Shown here in pieces: positions 1-6,878 of a stretch of DNA of 36,860 nucleotides. How positions within the stretch are numbered: the stretch's first letter is position 1; each line of letters begins with the position of its first letter. The notes beneath the pieces are model-generated. The model did not search any database. It saw nothing but the letters and a program-made list of their open reading frames with translations, and had not been told where the DNA came from. The DNA comes from Nitrospira sp. CG24B (GTDB lineage Bacteria; Nitrospirota; Nitrospiria; Nitrospirales; Nitrospiraceae): assembly GCA_002869845.2 (NCBI GenBank), contig NEWS02000004.1, forward strand, positions 538,551 to 575,410, read 5' to 3'. Made by a program: the position numbers and the translations under genes.

Positions 1-294
1 CGAGGAGAGCGTGCAGGCGTGTATAAGGTGAAGCCGCATTTGGCTGAGATGATCCGATTCCGACGTCTCAATCTAATGGATGAAAAGTTTCCAATTAAGA
101 CGCCGCTGGACCTCGTCTTTTGCCGGAACGTCATGATCTATTTCGACCGTCCGACTCAGGAGAAACTTGTGAATAAGTTCCATCGATACTTGAAGCCGGG
201 TGGCTATCTGTTCATCGGCCATTCTGAAAGTCTCCAGTGGGTGGAGCATCCCTTCAAGTCGTTGGCGCCGACGATTTATCAGAAAGAGACGTGA
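1..294 (+). CDS. cheR: CheR chemotaxis protein methyltransferase, C-terminal part (5' end outside the window)
   Basis: CheR transfers methyl groups from S-adenosylmethionine to glutamates of chemoreceptors in the cytoplasm and so sets their signalling state. The frame is open from base 1, so the start lies upstream; a GTG at 19 is an internal codon. The visible 97 residues hold the family's C-terminal signature: FCRNVMIYFD, then LKPGGYLFIGHSESL, which form the end of the SAM-binding Rossmann fold. The gene is followed by a four-helix-bundle gene and then cheD and cheB, so receptor methylation, deamidation and demethylation enzymes are encoded together. The family call is secure; the N-terminal domain cannot be seen. 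Confidence 0.93.
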   Translation, partial: RGERAGVYKVKPHLAEMIRFRRLNLMDEKFPIKTPLDLVFCRNVMIYFDRPTQEKLVNKFHRYLKPGGYLFIGHSESLQWVEHPFKSLAPTIYQKET

Positions 295-300
295 GAGTTT

Positions 301-320
301 CGCGTTTCTAGTTTCATGTT
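301..320 (+). repeat. Left inverted-repeat arm flanking the four-helix-bundle gene
   Basis: The right half, GTTTCATGTT at 311-320, is a perfect inverted match to AACATGAAAC at 762-771. Extended outward, the arms 301-320 and 762-781 match at 17 of 20 positions by eye. Bases 311-326 also match 1402-1417 at 15 of 16 positions, which is the left half of an uninterrupted repeat copy between cheD and cheB. Confidence 0.7.
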
Positions 321-357
321 GTCGGACACATAAAGATGGAACTGTAAACACGATGGA

Positions 358-732
358 ATGAATACGATACCGCCGTTTACACGGTTTGAAGATATGGAGG
401 CGTGGCGGAAAGCCAGAGCTCTGTGTGGGGAGACTTATCGAGTTTCCGGCAAGAGAGCCTTTGCCAAGTATTTCGGACTGAGAGATCAAATTCGGAGGGC
501 AAGTGTTTCGATCATGTCGAACATTGCCGAAGACTTTGAACGAAGCGGTAGCGGAGAATTCATTCAATTTCTAGCGATCGCCAAGGGATCTGTTGGGGAA
601 GTGAGAAGTCAGCTCTATGTCGCTCTCGATCAGGGCTATCTGACGCGAGAGGACTTCGGTGAAGTTTCTGGATCGGCCAGTGACACGGCAAAGATGGTAG
701 CCGGACTCATGAATTACTTGCGTAGAGCCTGA
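358..732 (+). CDS. Four-helix-bundle protein (23S rRNA intervening-sequence protein family)
   Basis: This 124-residue protein resembles the four-helix-bundle family first named for ORFs in 23S rRNA intervening sequences. Avd, the accessory protein of diversity-generating retroelements, has the same fold. Visible signatures are the N-terminal FEDMEAWRKA, the central DQIRRASVSIMSNIAED and a later GSVGEVRSQLYVALDQGYL. No catalytic residues are known for the family and the cellular role is unknown. It is out of place between cheR and cheD. It lies inside a repeat copy, bounded by inverted arms at 301-320 and 762-781, which suggests it arrived as an insertion. No strong ribosome-binding site precedes the ATG at 358. 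The family call is good; function and mobility are inference. Confidence 0.85.
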   Translation: MNTIPPFTRFEDMEAWRKARALCGETYRVSGKRAFAKYFGLRDQIRRASVSIMSNIAEDFERSGSGEFIQFLAIAKGSVGEVRSQLYVALDQGYLTREDFGEVSGSASDTAKMVAGLMNYLRRA

Positions 733-761
733 GTCAAAGGCACGCAGTACAAAAGTCATCA

Positions 762-781
762 AACATGAAACTTCAAACTCG
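762..781 (+). repeat. Right inverted-repeat arm flanking the four-helix-bundle gene
   Basis: AACATGAAAC at 762-771 is the perfect inverted partner of 311-320. Bases 761-778 match 1418-1435, the right half of the uninterrupted copy, at 17 of 18 positions. The ATG at 765, the first possible cheD start, lies inside this arm, so the repeat may supply the cheD start codon. Confidence 0.7.
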
Positions 782-1379
782 ACAGCAGGAATTCGCCCAT
801 ATCCGACGCATGCGTGACAGCCGGTTTCCCCATGAGATTGCCGCCATCCTGCCTGGAGAGTTTTTTGTGAGTGCGACTCCCATGATTGTGTATACGGTCC
901 TTGGATCCTGCATCTCGGCCTGCATTCGGGATCCGGTTGTCGGTGTGGGCGGGATGAATCACTTCATGCTTCCGAAGCCAAAAGACGGAGGCAGCGACTC
1001 ATGGGGAGTATCGAACAGATACGGCTCCTATGCGATGGAGTCGTTGATCAACGACATCCTCAAGCAGGGCGGTATCAAGAGCCGTCTGGAGGTGAAATTG
1101 TTCGGAGCAGGCAGGATCTATGAAGGCCATATCGACGTCGGCGCTCGAAACGCCGAGTGGGTGCTCGACTTTCTCAAGACAGAGGGACTCACGGCGGTGA
1201 AAACAGATTTGGGAGATGTGTGTCCGAGGAAAGTGTATTACTTCACGGACTCAGGCCGTGTCCTGATGAAGAAGATCGAGCGGTTGAAGAATAAGACCAT
1301 TGCCGAGCGCGAGCAGGAATATGCGGCGAAGATCCAAGTCGTCGGCAAGCCGGTGGAGGAAGATGTGACGCTGTTCTAA
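765..1379 (+). CDS. cheD: CheD chemoreceptor glutamine deamidase
   Basis: CheD converts specific receptor glutamines to glutamates, creating methylation sites for CheR, and in many bacteria works with CheC-type phosphatases. The 204-residue frame has the family core near residues 41-70: the catalytic cysteine in VLGSCISAC (Cys49) and the catalytic histidine in GGMNHFMLP (His66). The domain continues through NRYGSYAMESLI and VKLFGAGRI. The ATG at 765 has no clear ribosome-binding site and lies in the repeat arm at 762-781. An in-frame ATG at 810 (residue 16) is an alternative, so the first 15 residues are doubtful. The stop at 1377-1379 abuts an ATG at 1380 in the next frame. The function call is firm; the start is uncertain. 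Confidence 0.93.
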   Translation: MKLQTRQQEFAHIRRMRDSRFPHEIAAILPGEFFVSATPMIVYTVLGSCISACIRDPVVGVGGMNHFMLPKPKDGGSDSWGVSNRYGSYAMESLINDILKQGGIKSRLEVKLFGAGRIYEGHIDVGARNAEWVLDFLKTEGLTAVKTDLGDVCPRKVYYFTDSGRVLMKKIERLKNKTIAEREQEYAAKIQVVGKPVEEDVTLF

Positions 1380-1385
1380 ATGGGA

Positions 1386-1440
1386 GAGTTCCAAGTTCCA
1401 AGTTTCAGGTTGTCGGAAAACATGAAACTTGAAACCCGAA
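1386..1440 (+). repeat. TGAAAC-family palindromic repeat, uninterrupted copy
   Basis: This fills the cheD-cheB gap. It has an uptake arm GTTCCAAGTTTCAGGTTGTC and an opposing arm AAACATGAAACTTGAAAC. It is the uninterrupted counterpart of the two half-copies around the four-helix-bundle gene (311-326 joined to 761-778). It is open in the cheB frame, so an ATG at 1380 would translate it as an N-terminal extension of CheB. Confidence 0.75.
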
Positions 1441-1454
1441 GCGTAGGGGTGTCC

Positions 1455-2528
1455 ATGAAGAAGATTCGCGTACTGAACGTGGACGATTCGGCGCTGATGC
1501 GGCAAGTGCTTGCTGCGCTGCTCACCAAGGATCCTGACATTGAAGTGGTCGGTGCCGCTCCAGATCCTTTCATTGCGCGAGAGAAGATCAAAGCGTTGAA
1601 CCCTGATGTGCTGACGCTCGATGTCGAAATGCCCAAGATGGACGGCCTCACCTTCCTTGAAAAGTTGATGCGCGGGCACCCGATGCCGGTCGTCATGGTG
1701 AGTTCGCTCACGGAAGCGGGTTGTCAGACTACGCTTCGAGCCTTGGAGCTTGGTGCGGTGGATTTTATTGCCAAACCGAAGATCGACCTGCGTGAGGGGA
1801 TGGAAGACATCGCACAAGATCTTATCGCCAAGGTGAAGGCAGCCGCCTCTGCGCGGATTAGAGGTTCCAGGTCTCAGGTTTCAGGTTCCAAGTCGAGCCC
1901 GGAACTTGAAACGTGCAACCTGAAACATGCAACTGGATCGGCGGCGATGATCAAAACGACCGACACGATCATCGCCATTGGGTCATCGACCGGGGGAACA
2001 GAAGCCGTCAAGGATGTGCTGGAAGGCATGCCACCCAATACTCCGCCGATCCTCATTACCCAGCATATGCCGGAGCGCTTTACGAAGACCTGGGCCGATC
2101 GCTTGAACAGCCTCTGCCGGATTTCCGTCAAAGAGGCTCAAGATGGGGATAGTGTGTTGCCGGGGCATGCGTTGGTCGCGCCGGGCGGCTATCACATGAC
2201 GCTGGAGCGGAGTGGGGCCCGTTATACGGTTCGGATCAATCAGGACCCCCCGGTGAATCGCCATCGGCCGTCGGTGGATGTGACGTTTGCCTCAGTGGCT
2301 CGGTGCGCTGGCGCCAACGCGGTCGGGGTGATTCTCACCGGGATGGGCGGTGACGGCGCGAAGGAACTGTTGACGATGAAGCAGGCCGGCGCCTTCACGA
2401 TTGCGCAGGACGAAGCGAGTTGTGTCGTGTTCGGGATGCCCAAAGAAGCGATCAAAGCCGGTGCGGTCGATAACGTTCTGCCGCTGGGTGACATTGCCGG
2501 TGCGATCTTGGCTCACGTGAGTCGCTGA
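1455..2528 (+). CDS. cheB: CheB protein-glutamate methylesterase/response regulator
   Basis: CheB removes receptor methyl groups when its receiver domain is phosphorylated by CheA. The ATG at 1455 is preceded by TAGGGG at a suitable distance and begins the receiver fold directly, giving 357 residues. An in-frame ATG at 1380 would add 25 repeat-encoded residues. The receiver (about 1-125) shows Asp10-Asp11, phosphoacceptor Asp56 and Lys108. The esterase domain (about 168-357) has the triad Ser178 in GSSTGG, His204 in TQHMP and Asp300 in GMGGDGA. The Ser-His and Ser-Asp spacings (26 and 122) equal those of the Salmonella enzyme. The linker, about residues 136-160, is encoded by the repeat at 1861-1934 and is about 14 residues longer than in Salmonella. 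Activity looks intact. Confidence 0.96.
   Translation: MKKIRVLNVDDSALMRQVLAALLTKDPDIEVVGAAPDPFIAREKIKALNPDVLTLDVEMPKMDGLTFLEKLMRGHPMPVVMVSSLTEAGCQTTLRALELGAVDFIAKPKIDLREGMEDIAQDLIAKVKAAASARIRGSRSQVSGSKSSPELETCNLKHATGSAAMIKTTDTIIAIGSSTGGTEAVKDVLEGMPPNTPPILITQHMPERFTKTWADRLNSLCRISVKEAQDGDSVLPGHALVAPGGYHMTLERSGARYTVRINQDPPVNRHRPSVDVTFASVARCAGANAVGVILTGMGGDGAKELLTMKQAGAFTIAQDEASCVVFGMPKEAIKAGAVDNVLPLGDIAGAILAHVSR
1861..1934 (+). repeat. TGAAAC-family repeat inside the cheB linker
   Basis: Here GGTTTCAGGTTCCAAG is followed by GGAACTTGAAACGTGCAACC and CTGAAACATGCAAC, two opposing arms of the same family as the copies in gaps. It keeps the cheB reading frame and falls exactly between the receiver and esterase domains, where extra residues would be tolerated. 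Confidence 0.75.
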
Positions 2529-2544
2529 TTCTCGCGGAGGTTGT

Positions 2545-2883
2545 ATGCCGATTACTCAACGCCCTTGGCGCGATACGACTGTGATCCATGTTGAGGATGT
2601 GTTCACCCATCGCAATCGTAAAGAGTTCTCGTCTGCGGTGACGGCGTTTAAGGCGTCAACCGTCCGTCATCTCATCGTGAACTTGCACGATGCGATCTAT
2701 GTGGATAGTGCCGCCATCGGGTTGTTGGCTCTGACGTCTCAACAGCTCATGGCTGACGAGCGACAAATCAGTCTGGTCGGTCCGCAAGGTACCGTGAGGC
2801 AGATTCTCGAAATGGCGAATATCGATAAGATGATTGCGGTGTTTCCAACCGAGGAAGCTGCGGCCATTGCTCGGGCCGTGTAA
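2545..2883 (+). CDS. STAS-domain protein, anti-sigma-factor-antagonist type (first of two)
   Basis: This 112-residue protein is a single STAS domain of the SpoIIAA/RsbV type. In that family the unphosphorylated form binds a GHKL-type anti-sigma kinase, and phosphorylation of one serine releases it. The likely phosphosite is Ser55 in IYVDSAAIGLLAL, where the usual motif is DSSG; the second Ser and the Gly are replaced by Ala-Ala. The ATG follows GCGGAGG with a 4-base gap, and the stop lies 33 bases before the next STAS gene's local ORF. Its neighbours supply a plausible kinase-like partner (4937-5836) and a phosphatase (3325-4551). The fold is clear; the partner assignment is inferred from context. 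Confidence 0.88.
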   Translation: MPITQRPWRDTTVIHVEDVFTHRNRKEFSSAVTAFKASTVRHLIVNLHDAIYVDSAAIGLLALTSQQLMADERQISLVGPQGTVRQILEMANIDKMIAVFPTEEAAAIARAV

Positions 2884-2931
2884 TCAGTAAACACGAGCCG
2901 AACTCGATAGGATTGAATGAAGGAGGAACTC

Positions 2932-3282
2932 ATGGCAATGCAAACGAAAGAGCGCCCCGTGCCGAATGGTGTGGTTCTTGAAATGACAGGAGACCTCACG
3001 TACGCCAATCGTGAGCAGTTCAAAACGGCGGTCGAAGCCATCCGGCAGAAAGGCTGTCGACATCTGATCTTGAATATGGCCGACGTCCGTTTCGTGGACA
3101 GCTCAGGCCTTGGCTTGCTGGCGCTTGTCTCGCAGAACTTTAAGTTGAGTCAAGCGAAGGTGAGCATGCTGAAGCCACAAAGCTATGTGCGGGAAATCAT
3201 GAGTCTGGCGAACATTCAGAAGCTGATTCCCGTCTACGACAATGAGCAGGATGCGTTGGGTGGACAGTCGAAAGCGGCGTAG
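2932..3282 (+). CDS. STAS-domain protein, anti-sigma-factor-antagonist type (second of two)
   Basis: A second single-domain STAS protein, 116 residues from the ATG at 2932. That start is chosen because AAGGAGGA lies 5 bases upstream; an ATG at 2917 would place the ribosome-binding site inside the coding sequence. The phosphosite motif is canonical here: Ser57 in FVDSSGLGLLAL. The domain ends with LANIQKLIPVYDNEQDAL, the usual C-terminal helix region. Its similarity in length and layout to the protein before it suggests tandem duplication followed by divergence at the phosphosite. Its likely role is the switch protein of a partner-switching relay with the downstream phosphatase and ATPase-fold protein. 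Confidence 0.9.
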   Translation: MAMQTKERPVPNGVVLEMTGDLTYANREQFKTAVEAIRQKGCRHLILNMADVRFVDSSGLGLLALVSQNFKLSQAKVSMLKPQSYVREIMSLANIQKLIPVYDNEQDALGGQSKAA

Positions 3283-3321
3283 GTGGACGCGTCGCACGTG
3301 AAGTGTGATGCGATGGGAAGT

Positions 3322-3395
3322 AATATGAAACGTGAAACGCCAGAATCTGGAACGGGATACGCTTCACGAACAACGCCTCACGCGTTCGTGGCGCC
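3322..3395 (+). repeat. Short TGAAAC-type repeat remnant at the start of the receiver-PP2C gene
   Basis: ATGAAACGTGAAACGCC at 3325-3341 matches the AACGTGAAAC units seen in gspH. It is followed by the opposing ACGCTTCACG at 3359-3368 and CCTCACGCGTTC at 3377-3388. The stretch lies in frame upstream of the conserved receiver domain and appears to supply the N-terminal tail. Confidence 0.5.
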
Positions 3396-4551
3396 GCAAA
3401 CCGTCCTGGTCGTGGACGATGAACCCACTGCTCGTATTGCGTTGACGGCTCGACTCAAACGACTCGGTTACCGTGTGATTGAAGCCGTCGATGGCAAGGC
3501 CGGGCTTGACGCGCTTCGACGCGAGCAGCCCGATCTGACGATTGTGGACTGGATGATGCCGGAAATGGATGGGCCGTCCTTCTGCGAATGTGTTCGACAA
3601 GATCCGGAACTCCTGACGAGTCAGATCTTGATGATGACGGGTCATGATCAGCCGGAGCAGATCGCCGAAGGCTTGGCTCGCGGCGCCGATGACTTTCTGA
3701 GTAAAGCGGCCAGTAAGTACGAAATTACGGCTCGTGTGCAGACCGGGATGCGTGCGGCGACGTTGGTCAGAAGGTTGAGGGATGCCACCGAGGAGATCCG
3801 CCAGAAGCAGGAGGCGCTCGAACAGGAGTTGCAGTCTGCTGCGCGGTATGTCGAGTCGCTGCTCCCTCAGCCGGGGATCATCTTGCCGGGCGTGCGGATG
3901 GTCCATGCCTACCGGCCATCTCTCGCCTTGGGCGGCGATCTCTTCAACATCGTTCCGTGGAGCGACGACTTCTTGGGGCTGTATCTGCTGGATGCGTCGG
4001 GCCATGGTGTGTCACCGGCGTTGCGATCCTCATCATTCGCCACCTTTCTTCGAAGAGACAGTTTGCTCCGTCATGTCGGCTCGAATGACCCTGGGGCTAT
4101 TCTGACGGAAGCCAATAAGCAATTCCCACTCACGGAAACTGGACACTATTTCACGATCGTCTTCGCGAGTCTCGATCTCCGATGCCATACCCTCTCCTAT
4201 GCGACAGCCGGGCACGGTGGAGCGTTGCTTCACCGACGGTCCGGTGAAGTCTGTTGGATGGCCCAACCAAATTTGCCGCTTGGGTTTGATAGTTCAACCA
4301 GCTATGTCACCGCGACGCTTCCTATTGGTCCGGGCGACCGGTTGTACCTGCTCAGCGACGGACTGTACGAATTCCCTGCGGCGAGCGGGGAGTTGTGGGG
4401 ACAGGGTCGGTTGGAAACGACGATTCAAGCACTGGGTCAGCAACCCTTAGAGACCGTCATCACGGAGACGATCGCAGAGGCGGTGCGCTGGCAGGGGCAT
4501 GAGCAATTTCCCGATGATGTGGCCTTGATGGGCGTCGAGGTCGCCATCTGA
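3325..4551 (+). CDS. Receiver-PP2C (SpoIIE/RsbU-like) serine phosphatase
   Basis: This is a two-domain response regulator. An N-terminal receiver domain has the acidic pair in LVVDDEP, the phosphoacceptor Asp in IVDWMMPEMDG and the lysine in DDFLSKAAS. A coiled-coil-like linker (TEEIRQKQEALEQELQ) leads to a PP2C-type domain with metal-ligand motifs GGDLFN, DASGHGV, ATAGHGG, LLSDGLYE and FPDDVAL. Such proteins dephosphorylate STAS proteins when their receiver is phosphorylated, and two STAS genes lie directly upstream. The start is uncertain: GTG 3283, ATG 3313 and ATG 3325 are all in frame. 3325 is preferred for the GGGAAG upstream and gives 408 residues. The N-terminal tail looks repeat-derived. 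Confidence 0.92.
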   Translation: MKRETPESGTGYASRTTPHAFVAPQTVLVVDDEPTARIALTARLKRLGYRVIEAVDGKAGLDALRREQPDLTIVDWMMPEMDGPSFCECVRQDPELLTSQILMMTGHDQPEQIAEGLARGADDFLSKAASKYEITARVQTGMRAATLVRRLRDATEEIRQKQEALEQELQSAARYVESLLPQPGIILPGVRMVHAYRPSLALGGDLFNIVPWSDDFLGLYLLDASGHGVSPALRSSSFATFLRRDSLLRHVGSNDPGAILTEANKQFPLTETGHYFTIVFASLDLRCHTLSYATAGHGGALLHRRSGEVCWMAQPNLPLGFDSSTSYVTATLPIGPGDRLYLLSDGLYEFPAASGELWGQGRLETTIQALGQQPLETVITETIAEAVRWQGHEQFPDDVALMGVEVAI

Positions 4552-4580
4552 CCGTTGAGATAGTTCGGAGGAGTGATCTC

Positions 4581-4940
4581 ATGAATCAGGATAGTGTCTT
4601 CAGCTTCGATGAGGCCCTCGCCCGTGTGGATGATGACCGAGAGACGTTCCAGATGATGATCGAATTGTTTATGGAGCATGGTCCGAAGGACTTGGTAGAG
4701 GTTCAATCGGCCCTAGACGCTGGAAATGCGCCGGGTGTGGCGCGATCGAGTCACCGGTTGAAGGGCGCCATTCTCCAGTTTTGCGCTCCGGCTGCCCTTC
4801 GTGCCTGCAAAGAATTGGAAGAGTCTGCGAAAGCAGGAGACCTGGTGCACGGCGGGCAACTGTATGCCACCTTGGAGCAGGAAGTCCAGCGGCTTCTCGT
4901 CGCGCTTCGTCAGGTGTACGACAAAGGGATCGCCGCATGA
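4581..4940 (+). CDS. HPt histidine phosphotransfer protein
   Basis: This 119-residue HPt domain carries a phosphoryl group between receivers in a phosphorelay. The phosphorylatable histidine is His58 in RSSHRLKGAI, followed by the alanine/leucine-rich second helix (LRACKELEESAKAG). The ATG follows TTCGGAGGAGTGATCTC, a good ribosome-binding site. The stop overlaps the next start as ATGA at 4937-4940, so translation is probably coupled to the receiver-HATPase protein. It could pass phosphate from a CheA-type kinase to the receiver-PP2C and receiver-HATPase proteins around it; that route is an inference. Confidence 0.92.
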   Translation: MNQDSVFSFDEALARVDDDRETFQMMIELFMEHGPKDLVEVQSALDAGNAPGVARSSHRLKGAILQFCAPAALRACKELEESAKAGDLVHGGQLYATLEQEVQRLLVALRQVYDKGIAA

Positions 4941-5836
4941 ATACGCTCACGACGTCCGATCATCTCTTGGTCATCGATCCTTGTTCGGACACCCAGGCAC
5001 GTATTGCCGAACAGTTGCAGGGGAGAGGGTTTTCAGTTGTTGCGGCGTCAGACTTGACCACGGCGTTGACTGCCATCGACATGGCGGCGCCGGATATTGT
5101 GATCACCGACTTGTTTCTTCCTGAAGCGACGGGCTTGACCGTGCTCAAAGAGTTGAAGGCTCGGCATGAACTCTGTCCTGTGATCGTCATGGCGAAGGAT
5201 GCGCCGGAGCCGATGATCATCCAGGCGCTTCGGATCGGAGCCGCCGACTATCTGCACAAGCCCGTGACCGAAGAAGAGCTGGTACTGGCATTGCAGCGCG
5301 CTCGGAATCTCATGCCTGGAGACCTCGGGGATATTCCAGGAGTGTGCCGAGCGGAATATCAACTGACCGTCGACTCCGACCCGACGCATATTCCAGCGAT
5401 GATCTCCTGGCTCATCAAGACAACGGCCTCGACCCTGCCTCCTGTCCGACGGTTGCATCTTCGGGGAGCCCTGCAAGAACTCCTCTTTAACGCGATTGAA
5501 CATGGGAATCTTGAGATCGTCTATCGGGAAAAACAGGAAGCGCTTGCCGAGGGCCGCTATGAGCAGCTGCTCGCGCATCGGCTCGCTCAAGCTCGGTTGA
5601 GGGATCGTCGGGTGCGTATTCATGTAGCCCACGATACGGATGCCAACTGTTTGGTCTACGGGATCACCGATGAGGGCAAGGGGTTCAAGTGGCAGAGCTT
5701 GCTTGCGCGATCTCAAGAGGTCTGCGAGTCAGAAGACGCGAACGGGCGGGGGGTGTTTTTAGCTCGATCATTTTTCCCCTCCTTGAGATACAACGATCGA
5801 GGCAATGAAGTAACCCTGACAGTGTCGCTTCATTAA
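4937..5836 (+). CDS. Response regulator with C-terminal HATPase (anti-sigma-kinase-like) domain
   Basis: The ATG at 4937 overlaps the HPt stop (ATGA) and begins the receiver fold; a longer upstream frame is open but lies inside the HPt gene. The protein has 299 residues. Receiver, about 8-122: phosphoacceptor Asp58 in VITDLFLPEATG and Lys108. ATPase domain, about 140-299, of the RsbW/SpoIIAB-like HATPase type: N-box LQELLFNAIEHGN with Glu181 and Asn185, G1 box TDEGKGF (Asp245) and G2 box NGRGVFLAR (Gly270-Gly272). There is no dimerisation/phosphoacceptor histidine domain, so it is not an ordinary sensor kinase. It probably binds or phosphorylates the STAS proteins under control of its receiver. 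It is the last gene before the convergent secretion operon. Confidence 0.9.
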   Translation: MNTLTTSDHLLVIDPCSDTQARIAEQLQGRGFSVVAASDLTTALTAIDMAAPDIVITDLFLPEATGLTVLKELKARHELCPVIVMAKDAPEPMIIQALRIGAADYLHKPVTEEELVLALQRARNLMPGDLGDIPGVCRAEYQLTVDSDPTHIPAMISWLIKTTASTLPPVRRLHLRGALQELLFNAIEHGNLEIVYREKQEALAEGRYEQLLAHRLAQARLRDRRVRIHVAHDTDANCLVYGITDEGKGFKWQSLLARSQEVCESEDANGRGVFLARSFFPSLRYNDRGNEVTLTVSLH

Positions 5837-5930
5837 GTTTCAAGTTCAAGGTTTCAGGTTTCGAATTTCATGTTGAAAGAGAGGCCTCGAACACTTGGAA
5901 CCTGAAACATGAAACCTGAAACTCGTAGTG
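5837..5930 (+). repeat. TGAAAC-family palindromic repeat between convergent operons
   Basis: Left arm 5836-5875 (GTTTCAAGTTCAAGGTTTC and onward) faces right arm 5892-5925 (GGAACCTGAAACATGAAACC and onward) around the centre GAGGCCTC, itself a perfect palindrome. It fills the gap between the stops of the receiver-HATPase gene and gspK. It could form a long hairpin and might act as a bidirectional terminator, although no T-run is present. Confidence 0.75.
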
Positions 5931-5933
5931 CGT

Positions 5934-6878
5934 CTACAGAATCCGAAGATATTCGACGGTACTCTCGCCCTTGCTGGCGTCTCGCTTCAGGACGGCCCAT
6001 GAGGCCTTGGTTGTTTCATTCACGGTGACGGCGAGGCGCGCGGAGAAATAGTCTGATTTGATATCATAGTCGTTTCTGAGTGTTCGACCGATCTCCTGAA
6101 AACTTCCCACTCGATCGAGTTCCACTTTCGTCTTATATGGGCGTCCTTGGACGATCTCAATGGCAACGGTTTGGGTGACACTTGGATCCAGTGTCTGAAG
6201 GACGATGGGATCTGCGGTGTTGAGGTTCATCGGCACGCCTCCCTCTTGTGGAAAAAACGTTACGTAGGGAGAGATCCGCTCGATAATGTCCGGCGTGAAT
6301 CCCTTGATGAGCCGGAGATCTCCCAGCCCAGGTAACGGGCTATTCGCGGACCGATAGGGTGGCCTCAACGATTGGTAGTAGGAGCTCTCAGCACCGGCCG
6401 GTTGAGGCACTTCATCCTGGTCGACCCAATCGATGAGCGCATCAACCAGGGTGGGGCTGACCCTGAGCAGCTCGAACAATCGCTTGGCTCGGAGGATCTT
6501 CTTCTTCTGTTCGATATCGCCTCCCGCAGTTGATGCGAGGTCGTTCAGGTTGAATTTTCCCGTCTCATCCTGGATCTGTGCGGTCAGGAATCCGTCCCCA
6601 ATCGGGTAGTTCTTGATCGGCATGGCCCAGATATCGGTCGGTGCATCGTATTTTTGCCCCGTCATCTTCTCACGCAAGAGATCCTGCAGCAGCACGGCTC
6701 GCGCGGCCTGCACTGCGGCTCGAGTGAGCATGCCTGTTTTGTAATCGTCCCGAAAGGCGGCGGCGGCTCGATACTCGCGACGCGCTTCCGCATCGAACTC
6801 AAGAATCATGGCGGTGAGCAGCGTCAACACCAGGAGGGCTAAGAGCAGCGCGATGCCTCGTTCATCAGCTTTTCGCAT
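5934..6878 (-). CDS. gspK: Type II secretion minor pseudopilin GspK
   Basis: GspK caps the tip of the type II secretion pseudopilus together with GspI and GspJ. The 314-residue protein starts with a short leader MRKADERG, then the hydrophobic IALLLALLVLTLLTAMIL. It lacks the glutamate at position +5, as GspK proteins characteristically do. Its length and the large extra domain (including DETGKFNLNDL and the LIDWVDQDEVP region) fit the family. The start overlaps the end of gspM by 14 bases. It is the last gene of the operon. The call rests on position, length and leader type. Confidence 0.9.
   Translation of the reverse strand: MRKADERGIALLLALLVLTLLTAMILEFDAEARREYRAAAAFRDDYKTGMLTRAAVQAARAVLLQDLLREKMTGQKYDAPTDIWAMPIKNYPIGDGFLTAQIQDETGKFNLNDLASTAGGDIEQKKKILRAKRLFELLRVSPTLVDALIDWVDQDEVPQPAGAESSYYQSLRPPYRSANSPLPGLGDLRLIKGFTPDIIERISPYVTFFPQEGGVPMNLNTADPIVLQTLDPSVTQTVAIEIVQGRPYKTKVELDRVGSFQEIGRTLRNDYDIKSDYFSARLAVTVNETTKASWAVLKRDASKGESTVEYLRIL

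Noticed and set aside
358..732. Diversity-generating retroelement (Avd-like accessory gene)
   Set aside because: No reverse transcriptase or template/variable repeat pair is present nearby; only the protein fold is similar.
4781..4936. Upstream extension of the receiver-HATPase protein
   Set aside because: It would lie inside the HPt gene; the ATG at 4937 overlaps the HPt stop and begins the receiver domain.
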